Shown: positions 16,954 to 24,508 of the stretch, piece after piece | Layout: each line of letters opens with the position of its first letter | Position numbering within the stretch: the first letter of the stretch is position 1 | Assembly: GCA_017853275.1 (NCBI GenBank) | Contig: JAFMJV010000008.1 | Span: 1-64,000, forward strand | Origin: Chloroflexota bacterium | GTDB lineage: Bacteria > Chloroflexota > Limnocylindria > Limnocylindrales > CSP1-4 | Reading direction: 5' to 3' | DNA: 64,000 bases | Notes under the pieces: model-generated | What the model saw: the letters and a program-made list of their open reading frames with translations, nothing else | What the model was told of the DNA's origin: nothing | Database searches by the model: none | Program-made: the position numbers and the translations under genes

Positions 16954-17883
16954 ATGGCGCGCACGCCCACCCTCCACCTCGGCCTCGACCTCGGCGGGAC
17001 GAACGTCAAGTGGACGATCGCCGAGCACGACGGCACGACCTGGCGCACCCGGGACCGCGGGCAGGAGCCCACGGCGGCGGCCGGCGGACCGGCCACGATC
17101 GTCCCGCAGCTCGCCGCGCTCGCGGCACGGGTCTCGGCGGAGGCCGGCGGGGCCCGGTCGCTCGGCCTCACGATCCCGGGGCTCTACCTGCCGGACGCGG
17201 GCGAGGTCCTCTTCCTGCCGAACGTCCCCGGCGACTGGCGCGGGGTCCCCGTGGCCGCCCCGATCGCGGCGGCGGCGGGGCTCCCGACGGCGCTCATCAA
17301 CGATGCGCGCGCCTTCGGCCTCGCGGAGCTCCGGCTCGGTGCGGGGCGCGGAGCGGAGACGGTCGTGGGGATCGTCCTCGGCACCGGGGTCGGCGGCGTC
17401 GTGTGCGTGAACGGACGCGTCCACACCGGCTTCCGCGGGACGGGCGGGGAGCTCGGCCACCAGACGATCGACCCGGACGGACCGTGGTGTGGCTGCGGGA
17501 ACCGCGGCTGCGTGGAGGCCTACGCGCGCGCAGACCAGCTCGCGGCCGCGTGCGGCGCCGCCACGCCGGAAGAGGCCCATGCGCGCGCGCTCGCCGGGGA
17601 TGCCCGTGCCCTCGCGGGCTACGCGGAGGTCGGCCGCTACCTCGGCATCGGGGTCGCGAACGCGTGCGTGACGCTCACCCCGGAGAAGGTGATCGTGGGC
17701 GGGGGGATCGCGGCGGCGGGCGACCTCATCCTGGAGCCGATCCGGGCGGAGATCCGGCGGCGCGTCCGGGTGACGGACGCGGAGCGGATCGCGGTCGTCC
17801 CCGCCGAGCTCGGCCCCTGGGCGGGCGCGATCGGCGCGGCGATCCACGGGGCGGAGCAGGCGCCGGGGGCGCTCCCCTCATGA
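16954..17883 (+). CDS. ROK family sugar kinase
   Basis: ROK (repressor, ORF, kinase) family protein without a DNA-binding domain, so a kinase. It phosphorylates glucose, N-acetylglucosamine, N-acetylmannosamine or a relative. It has LGLDLGGTNVKW (phosphate-binding), LPTALINDARAFGLAE with the catalytic Asp, GTGVGGVVCVNG, and the ROK zinc motif GELGHQT followed by CGCGNRGCVE. Start ATG 16954 gives about 309 residues, the usual distance to DLGGT. ATG 16939, overlapping the permease by 11 bases, is an alternative. With nagA two genes downstream, an N-acetylhexosamine is the likely substrate. Confidence 0.92.
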   Translation: MARTPTLHLGLDLGGTNVKWTIAEHDGTTWRTRDRGQEPTAAAGGPATIVPQLAALAARVSAEAGGARSLGLTIPGLYLPDAGEVLFLPNVPGDWRGVPVAAPIAAAAGLPTALINDARAFGLAELRLGAGRGAETVVGIVLGTGVGGVVCVNGRVHTGFRGTGGELGHQTIDPDGPWCGCGNRGCVEAYARADQLAAACGAATPEEAHARALAGDARALAGYAEVGRYLGIGVANACVTLTPEKVIVGGGIAAAGDLILEPIRAEIRRRVRVTDAERIAVVPAELGPWAGAIGAAIHGAEQAPGALPS

Positions 17884-18635
17884 GCCTCCAGGGCGCCGAC
17901 CTGCCGCGCCACCGGGCGATCGAGCAGGCGCTCCGGACACGGATCGCCCAGCTCCGGCCCGGTGACCCCCTCCCCTCCGATACCGCCCTGTGCGCGGAGT
18001 TCCACGTCAGCCGGATGACGGCGCGGACGGCGATGGCACGCCTCGTGGACGAGGGCCTCGTCCTCCGCGACCCGGGGCGCGGCACCTTCGTGGCGGAGCC
18101 TCCCGCCCACCGGCGCGCCGATTCCCTGCTCACCTTCTCCCGGGAGATGCGCCGGCGCGGGCTCGTGCCGAGCTCCCGGCTCCTCGACCGCACGATCCGC
18201 CCGGCGGGCGCGCGCGAGGCGGCCGAGCTGGCGATCGCCCCGGGGGCCCCGGTCGTGGTGGTGCGCCGGATCCGCTGCGCGGACGGCCAGGCGGTCGCGC
18301 TGGAGGAGGCCGTCCTCGCGGAACGGACCCGAGCGGCGGTCTTCGCGGCGGACCTGGAGACGGGGTCGCTCCACGCGGCGCTCATCGCCGCCGGGATGGT
18401 CCCCACGCGCGGCACCGCGACGATCGGAGCCGCCGCCGCGGATGCCACGGACGCCCGGCTCCTCGGGATCCCTGAGGGGACGCCGCTCCTCGTGGAGCGA
18501 CGCACGATCCTGGACGCGGAGGGGGCCCCGCTGGAGCGGACGGGATCGCGCTATCCGGCGGACCGCTACGCGCTCGAGGTCGCCTTCTCCGTGGAGGACC
18601 GCGGGCGGCGCCGGACGAGCCGGAGGGACGGATGA
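17880..18635 (+). CDS. GntR family regulator, HutC subfamily (UTRA domain)
   Basis: Transcription regulator of 251 residues. The N-terminal winged helix (residues 8-72) has the GntR pattern LRPGDPLPSDTALCAEFHVSRMTARTAMARLVDEGLVLRD in the genomic order, with the wing GRGTFVAE. Residues 90-235 are a UTRA ligand-binding domain, as in DasR and NagR, whose effectors are phosphosugars. It starts at ATG 17880 in an ATGA overlap with the kinase gene and overlaps nagA by four bases. Its natural target is the TCTAGAC-based palindrome at 8435-8454. It should repress the operon until a sugar phosphate is present. Confidence 0.92.
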   Translation: MSLQGADLPRHRAIEQALRTRIAQLRPGDPLPSDTALCAEFHVSRMTARTAMARLVDEGLVLRDPGRGTFVAEPPAHRRADSLLTFSREMRRRGLVPSSRLLDRTIRPAGAREAAELAIAPGAPVVVVRRIRCADGQAVALEEAVLAERTRAAVFAADLETGSLHAALIAAGMVPTRGTATIGAAAADATDARLLGIPEGTPLLVERRTILDAEGAPLERTGSRYPADRYALEVAFSVEDRGRRRTSRRDG

Positions 18636-19756
18636 GCCGGACGGCGGTCGCGGGCCGGATCGTCCTCCCGGACCGGATCCTCGCCGGGCGGGTCATCGTG
18701 GAGGACGAGCGGATCCTCGCGCTGGAGCCGGACCCGGCGGCCGTGGAGGGACCGCTCATCGTCCCGGGCTTCATCGACCTCCACGTCCATGGCTGGGGCG
18801 GCCACGACGCGATGGATGGCGCGGCCGCGATCGACGGGATGGCCGCCGGGCTCCTGCGCCACGGGACGACGAGCTTCCTGCCCACCGGATACGCCGCCTC
18901 GATCGCCCGCACGACCGCCTTCGCCGAGGCGGCCCGGACCCGGATCGGCGCCGGCGCCGCGGACCGCGCGGAGGTGCTCGGCTTCAACCTCGAGGGGCCG
19001 CTCCTCGCCCCGGAGCGGAAGGGCGCGCACGACCCCGCCTTCCTGCGCACCCCGGCGGATCTCCGGGAGGAGGAGCTCGCCCCCCTGCTTCCCGGCCTGC
19101 GGATCATCACGATCGCGCCGGAGCTGCCCGGATCGGTCGCGCTCATCGCGCGGCTCGCGGCGCTCGGCATCGCCGCGTCGCTCGGGCATTCCGGGGCGAC
19201 GCTCGCCGAGGCGCAGGCGGGCTACGCGGCGGGCGCCCGGACCACGACCCACCTCTTCAACGCGATGAGCGGGGTGGACCACCGGAGCCCGGGCCTGGCC
19301 GTGGCCGCGCTCACGGACGACCGGGCGTGGGTGGAGCTGATCGCGGACGGGATCCACGTCCACCCCGGCCTCTGGCCGCTCATCCTCGCCGCCAAGCCGG
19401 CAGGGAAGACGATCCTCGTCTCGGACGCCCTTTCCGTCGCGGGCCTCGGTGATGGCCGGGCCTGGCTCGGGACCCTGGAGGTCGAGGTCCGGGAGGGCCG
19501 CTGCACGCTCGTCGTGGGCGGGAACCTCGCGGGCGCGGTCGTGGGGCTGGACGCGGCCGTGCGCAACCTGGTCCGGGCCGGGATCCCGGTGGAGCGCGCC
19601 GCCATGATGGCGAGCACCGCCCCGGCGGAGCTCCTCGGCCTTGCGGACCGCGGCCGGATCGCGCCCGGCCTCCGGGCCGACCTCGTGGAGCTGGATGGCA
19701 CGCTGGCCGTCCGCCGCGTCATGCGCGGCGGCGCCTGGGTCGCGGACGCGGGCTGA
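18632..19756 (+). CDS. nagA: N-acetylglucosamine-6-phosphate deacetylase
   Basis: Amidohydrolase that removes acetate from N-acetylglucosamine 6-phosphate in the cytoplasm. It is 374 residues, the normal length. Metal and substrate residues are visible in LHVHGWGGHDAMDG, FNLEGPLL (Glu), GHSGATLAEA (His), TTHLFNAMSG (His) and LVSDALS (catalytic Asp). A GGAGG box lies five bases before ATG 18632, besides the four-base overlap with the regulator gene. It is the last gene of the operon and anchors the amino-sugar assignment. No glucosamine-6-phosphate deaminase gene is found in the window. Confidence 0.95.
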   Translation: MSRTAVAGRIVLPDRILAGRVIVEDERILALEPDPAAVEGPLIVPGFIDLHVHGWGGHDAMDGAAAIDGMAAGLLRHGTTSFLPTGYAASIARTTAFAEAARTRIGAGAADRAEVLGFNLEGPLLAPERKGAHDPAFLRTPADLREEELAPLLPGLRIITIAPELPGSVALIARLAALGIAASLGHSGATLAEAQAGYAAGARTTTHLFNAMSGVDHRSPGLAVAALTDDRAWVELIADGIHVHPGLWPLILAAKPAGKTILVSDALSVAGLGDGRAWLGTLEVEVREGRCTLVVGGNLAGAVVGLDAAVRNLVRAGIPVERAAMMASTAPAELLGLADRGRIAPGLRADLVELDGTLAVRRVMRGGAWVADAG

Positions 19757-19764
19757 CGCCCGCG
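19747..19764 (+). terminator. Hairpin over the nagA stop
   Basis: CGCGGGC and GCCCGCG form a 7-bp stem around TGAC, which contains the nagA stop codon. There is no T-tract. It could help end the long operon ahead of the convergent cyclophilin gene. Weak evidence. Confidence 0.35.
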
Positions 19765-19777
19765 CGCCGCCGTCCGC

Positions 19778-20899
19778 CTACTCGGTCGCGAGCGCGCCGA
19801 TCGCCTCGGCGCGCAGCGCCTCCGTCCCGTCGATGAGGATGACCGTGTCCCCGGCCACCACGACACGGACGGTGAGCCCGGCCTCCTGCCCGTCCGAGAG
19901 GACGAGGACGCTCCTGCCGCCGATCTCCTCGGTCGAGGTGGTGAGCTCGCCCGTGCCGAGGATGTAGGGGATGAAGGTGTCGATCACGCCCTGTGCCGCG
20001 ACGCCGTCGATCCGGATCACGGTGAGCGAGACGTAGTCCTCCTCGCCGGACGCGACGTATCCGTTCGCCACGGAGAGGTCGCCGACCTCCGCGCCGATCG
20101 TGGCGAGAAGACCCTGGAGCTCGGCGAGCGCGGGGTCTTCCGGGGCGTAGCCGGCCTCGATCTCGGCACCGTTGTAGGACTGGCGCTCCACGCGCACGCC
20201 GCCGAGCTCATCGGGGATCACGGCCTCCAGGTCGGGCGCACCCGGCTCGGGGATCGGAGCGCGGGTGGGCTCGTCGGGGAGGGTGACCGCCTCTTCCTGC
20301 GCGGAGATGATGTGGACGGGCTCGAGCGCCGTATCCCCATCCACGGGGCCGGCGGCGATCGCGTCCACGACGTCCATCCCCTCGATGACCCGGCCGAAGA
20401 TCGCGTACGTGTTGTAGGCGGAGAGGGCACCTTCCGCGGCGTCGTCCAGGACGATGAAGAACTGGGAGCCCGCGGAGTTCGGCTCCGGCGTGCGCGCCAT
20501 CGCCACGATCCCGCGGCCGTAGCGGCCCACCGTGGGCTCGTCCGGGATCGTGTAGCCCGGGCCGCCGAAGCCGGTCCCGTCGGGGTCGCCGCCCTGGATG
20601 ACGAAGCCCGGCACGAGACGGTGGAAGCCGACACCGTCGTAGAAGCCGGAGGTCGCAAGGTTGAGGAAGTTCTCCGATGCGACCGGCGCGGACTCGTTGA
20701 AGAGGCCGATGAGGATGTCGCCCGCCTCCGTGACGAGCCGGACCCCGGTGCCGTCCCCGGCGGGGGCATCCGGCGGGACCGCCAGCGGCGTCGCCTGGGG
20801 CGGCGCGGGCGCGTCCTGGCCGGCGGCCGGGAGCGCGGCAGGACCGAGGAGGGCGAGCGCGAGGCTCGCAGCCAGGAGAAGGGTCGGACGGCGGGTCAT
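19778..20899 (-). CDS. Secreted cyclophilin-type peptidyl-prolyl isomerase with C-terminal extension
   Basis: Extracytoplasmic peptidyl-prolyl cis-trans isomerase, 373 residues. Residues 1-28 form a Sec signal peptide (ending PAAGQDA). The cyclophilin domain spans about 52-200, with FHRLVPGFVIQGGDPDGTG (catalytic Arg and Phe, then Gln) and NSAGSQFFIVLDD. Residues 215-373 are an extra domain I cannot assign. It begins with a P-x-E-LGGV-type strand and ends in repeated beta strands. The leader has GAGGAG before the ATG. It converges on nagA and is divergent from the hydrolase gene. The catalytic residues are intact, so it is probably an active folding factor outside the membrane. Confidence 0.92.
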   Translation of the reverse strand: MTRRPTLLLAASLALALLGPAALPAAGQDAPAPPQATPLAVPPDAPAGDGTGVRLVTEAGDILIGLFNESAPVASENFLNLATSGFYDGVGFHRLVPGFVIQGGDPDGTGFGGPGYTIPDEPTVGRYGRGIVAMARTPEPNSAGSQFFIVLDDAAEGALSAYNTYAIFGRVIEGMDVVDAIAAGPVDGDTALEPVHIISAQEEAVTLPDEPTRAPIPEPGAPDLEAVIPDELGGVRVERQSYNGAEIEAGYAPEDPALAELQGLLATIGAEVGDLSVANGYVASGEEDYVSLTVIRIDGVAAQGVIDTFIPYILGTGELTTSTEEIGGRSVLVLSDGQEAGLTVRVVVAGDTVILIDGTEALRAEAIGALATE

Positions 20900-20949
20900 G
20901 CGGGTCGGCTCCTCTGCGGGGGGCCGGAGCGTCGCCGGCCGCCGCGCCG

Positions 20950-20955
20950 AGGATA
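20950..20955 (-). promoter_or_regulatory. Candidate -10 for the cyclophilin gene
   Basis: TATCCT read on the minus strand, about 50 bases before the start codon. It would give a 40-base leader with a GAGGAG ribosome-binding site. No convincing -35 was found. Confidence 0.35.
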
Positions 20956-21018
20956 CGCGAGGCGTGCGGTTCGGTCCCCGGGGGCCATCCGGCGGCGCAC
21001 CGGGCGCGTACCGGCTGC

Positions 21019-21984
21019 ATGCGATCCCTCCGGCGCAGCGTCGCCGTCCTCCTCGTCCTCGTCCCCGCGCTCCTCCTGGCGGCTCTCCCCCTCCGGGCCG
21101 CCTCTCCCTCTCCGGGGCCGGGCGGGCTCCCGGACCTGCGCGCCCCGGGACCCTATGCGGCGGGCCTCCGGAACGTGGACGTGGTGACCCCGGACGGGGA
21201 GTTCGGCGCGCTCGTCCGCTACCCCGCGGCGGCCCCCGGCGGGACGGACGCGCACCTCGCGGAGGGTGCGTGGCCGCTCGTCATCTTCGCGCACGGTCGC
21301 CTCGCACCCCCGGAGCTCTACGACGCGACGCTCGCGCATCTCGCCACCTGGGGCTACCTCGTCATCGCCCCGCGCACGGCGGGCGGGCCGGTCTCCCCGC
21401 ACGACCTCTACGCGCGGGACCTCCTCGCCACGATCGACTGGGCAGAGACCGAGAGCACAGACCCGGCCTCCTGGCTCGCGGGTGCCGTCGCGCCCGGACC
21501 CGTGGCGCTCGCCGGTCATTCCATGGGCGGTGGCGCCTCCGTCCTCGCGGGCGCGGACCCCCGGATCGGCGCGCTCGTCCTCCTTGCCCCGGCGGAGACC
21601 CGGCCGAGCGCGACCGCGGCGGCGGCGGCGATCACCGCTCCCGTCCTCATCCTGGCCGGCGATCACGACGCGATCACCCCGCCCGCGATCCACGCGCTCC
21701 CGATCCGGGATGGGCTCACCGGGGCGATGAGCCAGCTCCGGATGCTCGCCGGCGGGAGCCACTGCGGCTTCACCGATCTGGACGGGGCGGGCCTTGCGGG
21801 CGAGCTTGCCCGGGCGGCCTGCGACAGCGGCCCGATGCCGGTGGCGGAGCAGCTGGCGCGCACGAACGCAGCCGCCGTCGCATGGCTCGGGCGCACCCTG
21901 CGCGGGGATCCCTCGCTCGCGCCCCTCGCGGAGGGTGCGGCCGGGGACGAGCAGGAGCGGATCGAGCTGCGGCTCCCCGGCTAG
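21019..21984 (+). CDS. Secreted alpha/beta hydrolase, cutinase/PET-hydrolase-like
   Basis: Serine hydrolase of 321 residues with a Sec signal peptide (residues 1-28). The sequence follows the plan of bacterial cutinases and PET hydrolases: GPYAAG early, FAHG oxyanion strand, nucleophile GHSMGGGASVLA (Ser about 168), ILAGDHDAITPP (Asp about 217) and GGSHCGF (His about 248). Cys 249 and a later Cys (RAACDSG) may form a disulfide, also known in that family. Chlorophyllase- or dienelactone-hydrolase-like enzymes are the alternatives. No ribosome-binding site is evident before ATG 21019. It converges on the transketolase gene with only 13 bases between. Confidence 0.82.
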   Translation: MRSLRRSVAVLLVLVPALLLAALPLRAASPSPGPGGLPDLRAPGPYAAGLRNVDVVTPDGEFGALVRYPAAAPGGTDAHLAEGAWPLVIFAHGRLAPPELYDATLAHLATWGYLVIAPRTAGGPVSPHDLYARDLLATIDWAETESTDPASWLAGAVAPGPVALAGHSMGGGASVLAGADPRIGALVLLAPAETRPSATAAAAAITAPVLILAGDHDAITPPAIHALPIRDGLTGAMSQLRMLAGGSHCGFTDLDGAGLAGELARAACDSGPMPVAEQLARTNAAAVAWLGRTLRGDPSLAPLAEGAAGDEQERIELRLPG

Positions 21985-21997
21985 GGGGCGTCCTCGG

Positions 21998-24445
21998 TCA
22001 GGCGGTCGTCTCCCGGAGCTCGATGGCCAGGAGCGCGGCCTCCGTGATGTGCGGGGTGTCGATCCCCATCGCGTCGTAGAGGTCCGGGATCGTCCCCGTC
22101 TGGCCGAAGGTATCCGAGCCGAGCGGGACGACCGGCGCCCCGAAGGCCCCACCGAGGAAGGAGAGCGCGTGCGACGCGCCGTCCAGGACGGTGACGATCG
22201 GGGCGTGGCGGTGGGTCACGGGGAAGAGCTCGGAGAGGTGGTCGATGTGGGCGGAGGTGCCCGTCCGGACGGACGCAAGGCGGCGGCCGGCGATCTCCGC
22301 GTTCAGGCGGTCCGCGGAGGTGACGACGACGAGGTTCGCGTCCACCTCCTCCGTGACGAGGTAGCGGACCGCGGCGATCGCCTCGGGGACGATCGCGCCC
22401 ATCGCGGCGATCGTCACGCGCGGGGCATCCGCGGGCAGGGAGGGCTCGATCTCGCGGCCCCGGAGCATGAGGTAGCCGCCGAGGAGGGTCTGGCGCCGCC
22501 AGTCGTCCGGCCCGAGGCGGGCGAGGATCGGCTCGGCGAGCGACTGGTCCACCGCGCGGGTCGTGAGCCGGAGGTAGGTGGAGTAGCCCTGGCGCTCGCC
22601 GATGCAGCCGGCGATCCCCTCCTCCAGGCACCACGCGACCTCGCGGGCGAAGGCGGGCTCGAAGCTGCGCAGGTTCGGCAGCTCGATCCCGAGCGAGGGG
22701 GTGATCGTGGACTGGTGCGCGCCGCCCTCCGGGGCGAGCGAGACACCGGACGGGGTGGCCACGAGGATGAAGCGCGCCTCGTTGTAGAGCGCGTAGACGA
22801 GCGCATCCAGACCGCGCGAGATGAAGGTGTCGTAGACCGTCCCGATCGGGACGAGCGGCTCCCCGAGGAGCTCCGCCGTCAGCCCCAGCTGGCTGAGCAT
22901 CATGAAGAGGTTCATCTCGCTGATGCCCAGCTCCAGGTGGCGCCCGGACGGGTTCGGATGCCACTTCAGGAGGCGCGGGGAGTCGTCGAAGATCGGTCGC
23001 GGGTGCCGGTCGTAGACGCCGACCTTGTTGATCCAGCCACCGAGGTTCGTGGAGACCGCGACGTCCGCGGAGGTGGTGACGAGCCGCTCCGCGAGCTCGG
23101 GATGGCGGGCCGCCTCCGTGAGCACGTCGCCGAAGGCCATCTGGGTGCTCACCTTCGCCGGGATCCGCGGCTCGAGCCGGACCTCGGCGGGGAGCGCGCG
23201 CCGGAGGCGGGCACCGCGGTCCGAGGAGCGCTCGATCGGGCCGTCGCCGTAGAGCTCGATCCGGCGGGCCTCGGCGAGCCGGGCCTCCGCCGATCCCTCC
23301 GGGAAGGCCGCCCACGGGTCGTCCGCATCCGCCCCGAGGAGCGGCGCGAGCGCGGTCACCTGGTCCGCGTTCATCAGCGCGGAGTGGTTGGAGGCATCCC
23401 CGGCGAAGGGGAGCTTCCAGCCCTTGATCGTGTAGGCGAAGATCACGCTCGGGCGGTCCGGCTCCGCATCCGCCATCCGGAGGAGCCGGCCCAGATCCGC
23501 GTGGTCATGGCCGCCGAGGTCGGAGAGCAGGTCCGTCAGCGCGGTGTCGTCGATCTCCTCGGTCAGCCGCTGGAGCGGGTCCCGGTCCACGGCCGCCGCG
23601 CCGCCGATCAGCCGGTCGCGGGCCTCGGCGCCGGGGAGCCGGACCATCGCCTGGTACTCCTCGTTGGACATCTCGTCGATCCGGCGCCGGAGGACGTCCC
23701 CATCCTCGCGCGCGAACCACGCACGCAGCCGGCGGCCGTACTTCGCCTCCAGGACCTGCCAGCCCGCCGCCTCGAAGGTGGCTGCCGTCCGCCGCACGCG
23801 GATCCCCGGGATCACCCGGTCCAGGCTCTGGCGGTTGAGGTCCACGATCCAGGTGACGTGGCCGAGGCCGACGAGCGATTCCTCCTCCAGCGCCTCCCAG
23901 ATATTCCCCTCGTCCAGCTCGGCGTCCCCGACCATCGCGACGAAGCGCCGCTCCGGGTGCTCGCGCGCCGCGCTGAAGTGGTTCCGCAGGTAGCCCTCGG
24001 CGGACGCGAGGAAGAGCGGCGAGACCGGCCCGAGACCCATCGACCCGAGCGAGTAGTCCGTGGGGTCGGGGTCCTTCGTGCGCGACAGGTAGGGCTGCAG
24101 CCCGCCCTTGCTCCGGAGGCGCGTGAGGTACTCGGCGGGGAGGTTCCCCATCAGGTACTGGACGGCGTGGTAGGCGGGTCCGGCGTGGGGCTTGGGGGCG
24201 AAGATGTCGCCCTTGCGGAGCCAGCGGAGGAGGACCTCGGTGATGATCGAGACCGAGGAGGCCGACGAGGCCTGGTGCCCGCCGACCTTCAGCCCGTCCG
24301 GGCTCGGCCGCACGACGTTCGCCTCGTGGATCATCCGGGTCGCGAGCCACAGGACCCGCCGGTCGATCGTCTCCAGGAGCTCGTCCGGGCCGAGCGCGTC
24401 GGGGGTGGGGCGCGGGCGCGGCGTGGATCGGGTCGAGCGGCTCAT
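21998..24445 (-). CDS. AceE-like transketolase (homodimeric E1-type)
   Basis: Thiamine-diphosphate enzyme of 815 residues that resembles homodimeric pyruvate dehydrogenase E1 (AceE) more than sugar transketolases. Seen are KVGGHQASSASS early, the ThDP motif GDAELDEGNIWEAL followed by WIVDLNRQSLD, a middle pyrimidine-binding domain (ELGISEMNLFMMLSQLGL with the catalytic Glu) and a C-terminal transketolase-type domain. No signal peptide. There is no E2 or E3 gene nearby, so its partner and reaction are open. The start ATG 24445 is fixed by a promoter directly upstream that leaves no leader. The last residues end 13 bases from the convergent hydrolase gene. Confidence 0.88.
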   Translation of the reverse strand: MSRSTRSTPRPRPTPDALGPDELLETIDRRVLWLATRMIHEANVVRPSPDGLKVGGHQASSASSVSIITEVLLRWLRKGDIFAPKPHAGPAYHAVQYLMGNLPAEYLTRLRSKGGLQPYLSRTKDPDPTDYSLGSMGLGPVSPLFLASAEGYLRNHFSAAREHPERRFVAMVGDAELDEGNIWEALEEESLVGLGHVTWIVDLNRQSLDRVIPGIRVRRTAATFEAAGWQVLEAKYGRRLRAWFAREDGDVLRRRIDEMSNEEYQAMVRLPGAEARDRLIGGAAAVDRDPLQRLTEEIDDTALTDLLSDLGGHDHADLGRLLRMADAEPDRPSVIFAYTIKGWKLPFAGDASNHSALMNADQVTALAPLLGADADDPWAAFPEGSAEARLAEARRIELYGDGPIERSSDRGARLRRALPAEVRLEPRIPAKVSTQMAFGDVLTEAARHPELAERLVTTSADVAVSTNLGGWINKVGVYDRHPRPIFDDSPRLLKWHPNPSGRHLELGISEMNLFMMLSQLGLTAELLGEPLVPIGTVYDTFISRGLDALVYALYNEARFILVATPSGVSLAPEGGAHQSTITPSLGIELPNLRSFEPAFAREVAWCLEEGIAGCIGERQGYSTYLRLTTRAVDQSLAEPILARLGPDDWRRQTLLGGYLMLRGREIEPSLPADAPRVTIAAMGAIVPEAIAAVRYLVTEEVDANLVVVTSADRLNAEIAGRRLASVRTGTSAHIDHLSELFPVTHRHAPIVTVLDGASHALSFLGGAFGAPVVPLGSDTFGQTGTIPDLYDAMGIDTPHITEAALLAIELRETTA

Positions 24446-24451
24446 CGACCG

Positions 24452-24480
24452 AGGGTAGAAACGTTTGCGGGCCGTGTCAA
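24452..24480 (-). promoter_or_regulatory. Canonical promoter for a leaderless transketolase mRNA
   Basis: On the minus strand a perfect TTGACA (24475-24480) is followed after 17 bases by TACCCT (24452-24457), then six bases and the ATG. The predicted start of transcription is the A of the start codon. This is the best promoter in the window and the model for the other TANNNT sites. Confidence 0.8.
24459..24466. promoter_or_regulatory. AAACGTTT palindrome in the promoter spacer
   Basis: An AT-rich 8-bp palindrome in a genome with few such runs, placed between -35 and -10 of the transketolase promoter. The core resembles LacI-family operators (CcpA, MalR and RbsR types). A repressor bound here would block RNA polymerase. 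No LacI-family gene is in the window. Confidence 0.5.
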
Positions 24481-24508
24481 ACCGATTCCCGCACGGATCG
24501 CGGGCCGG

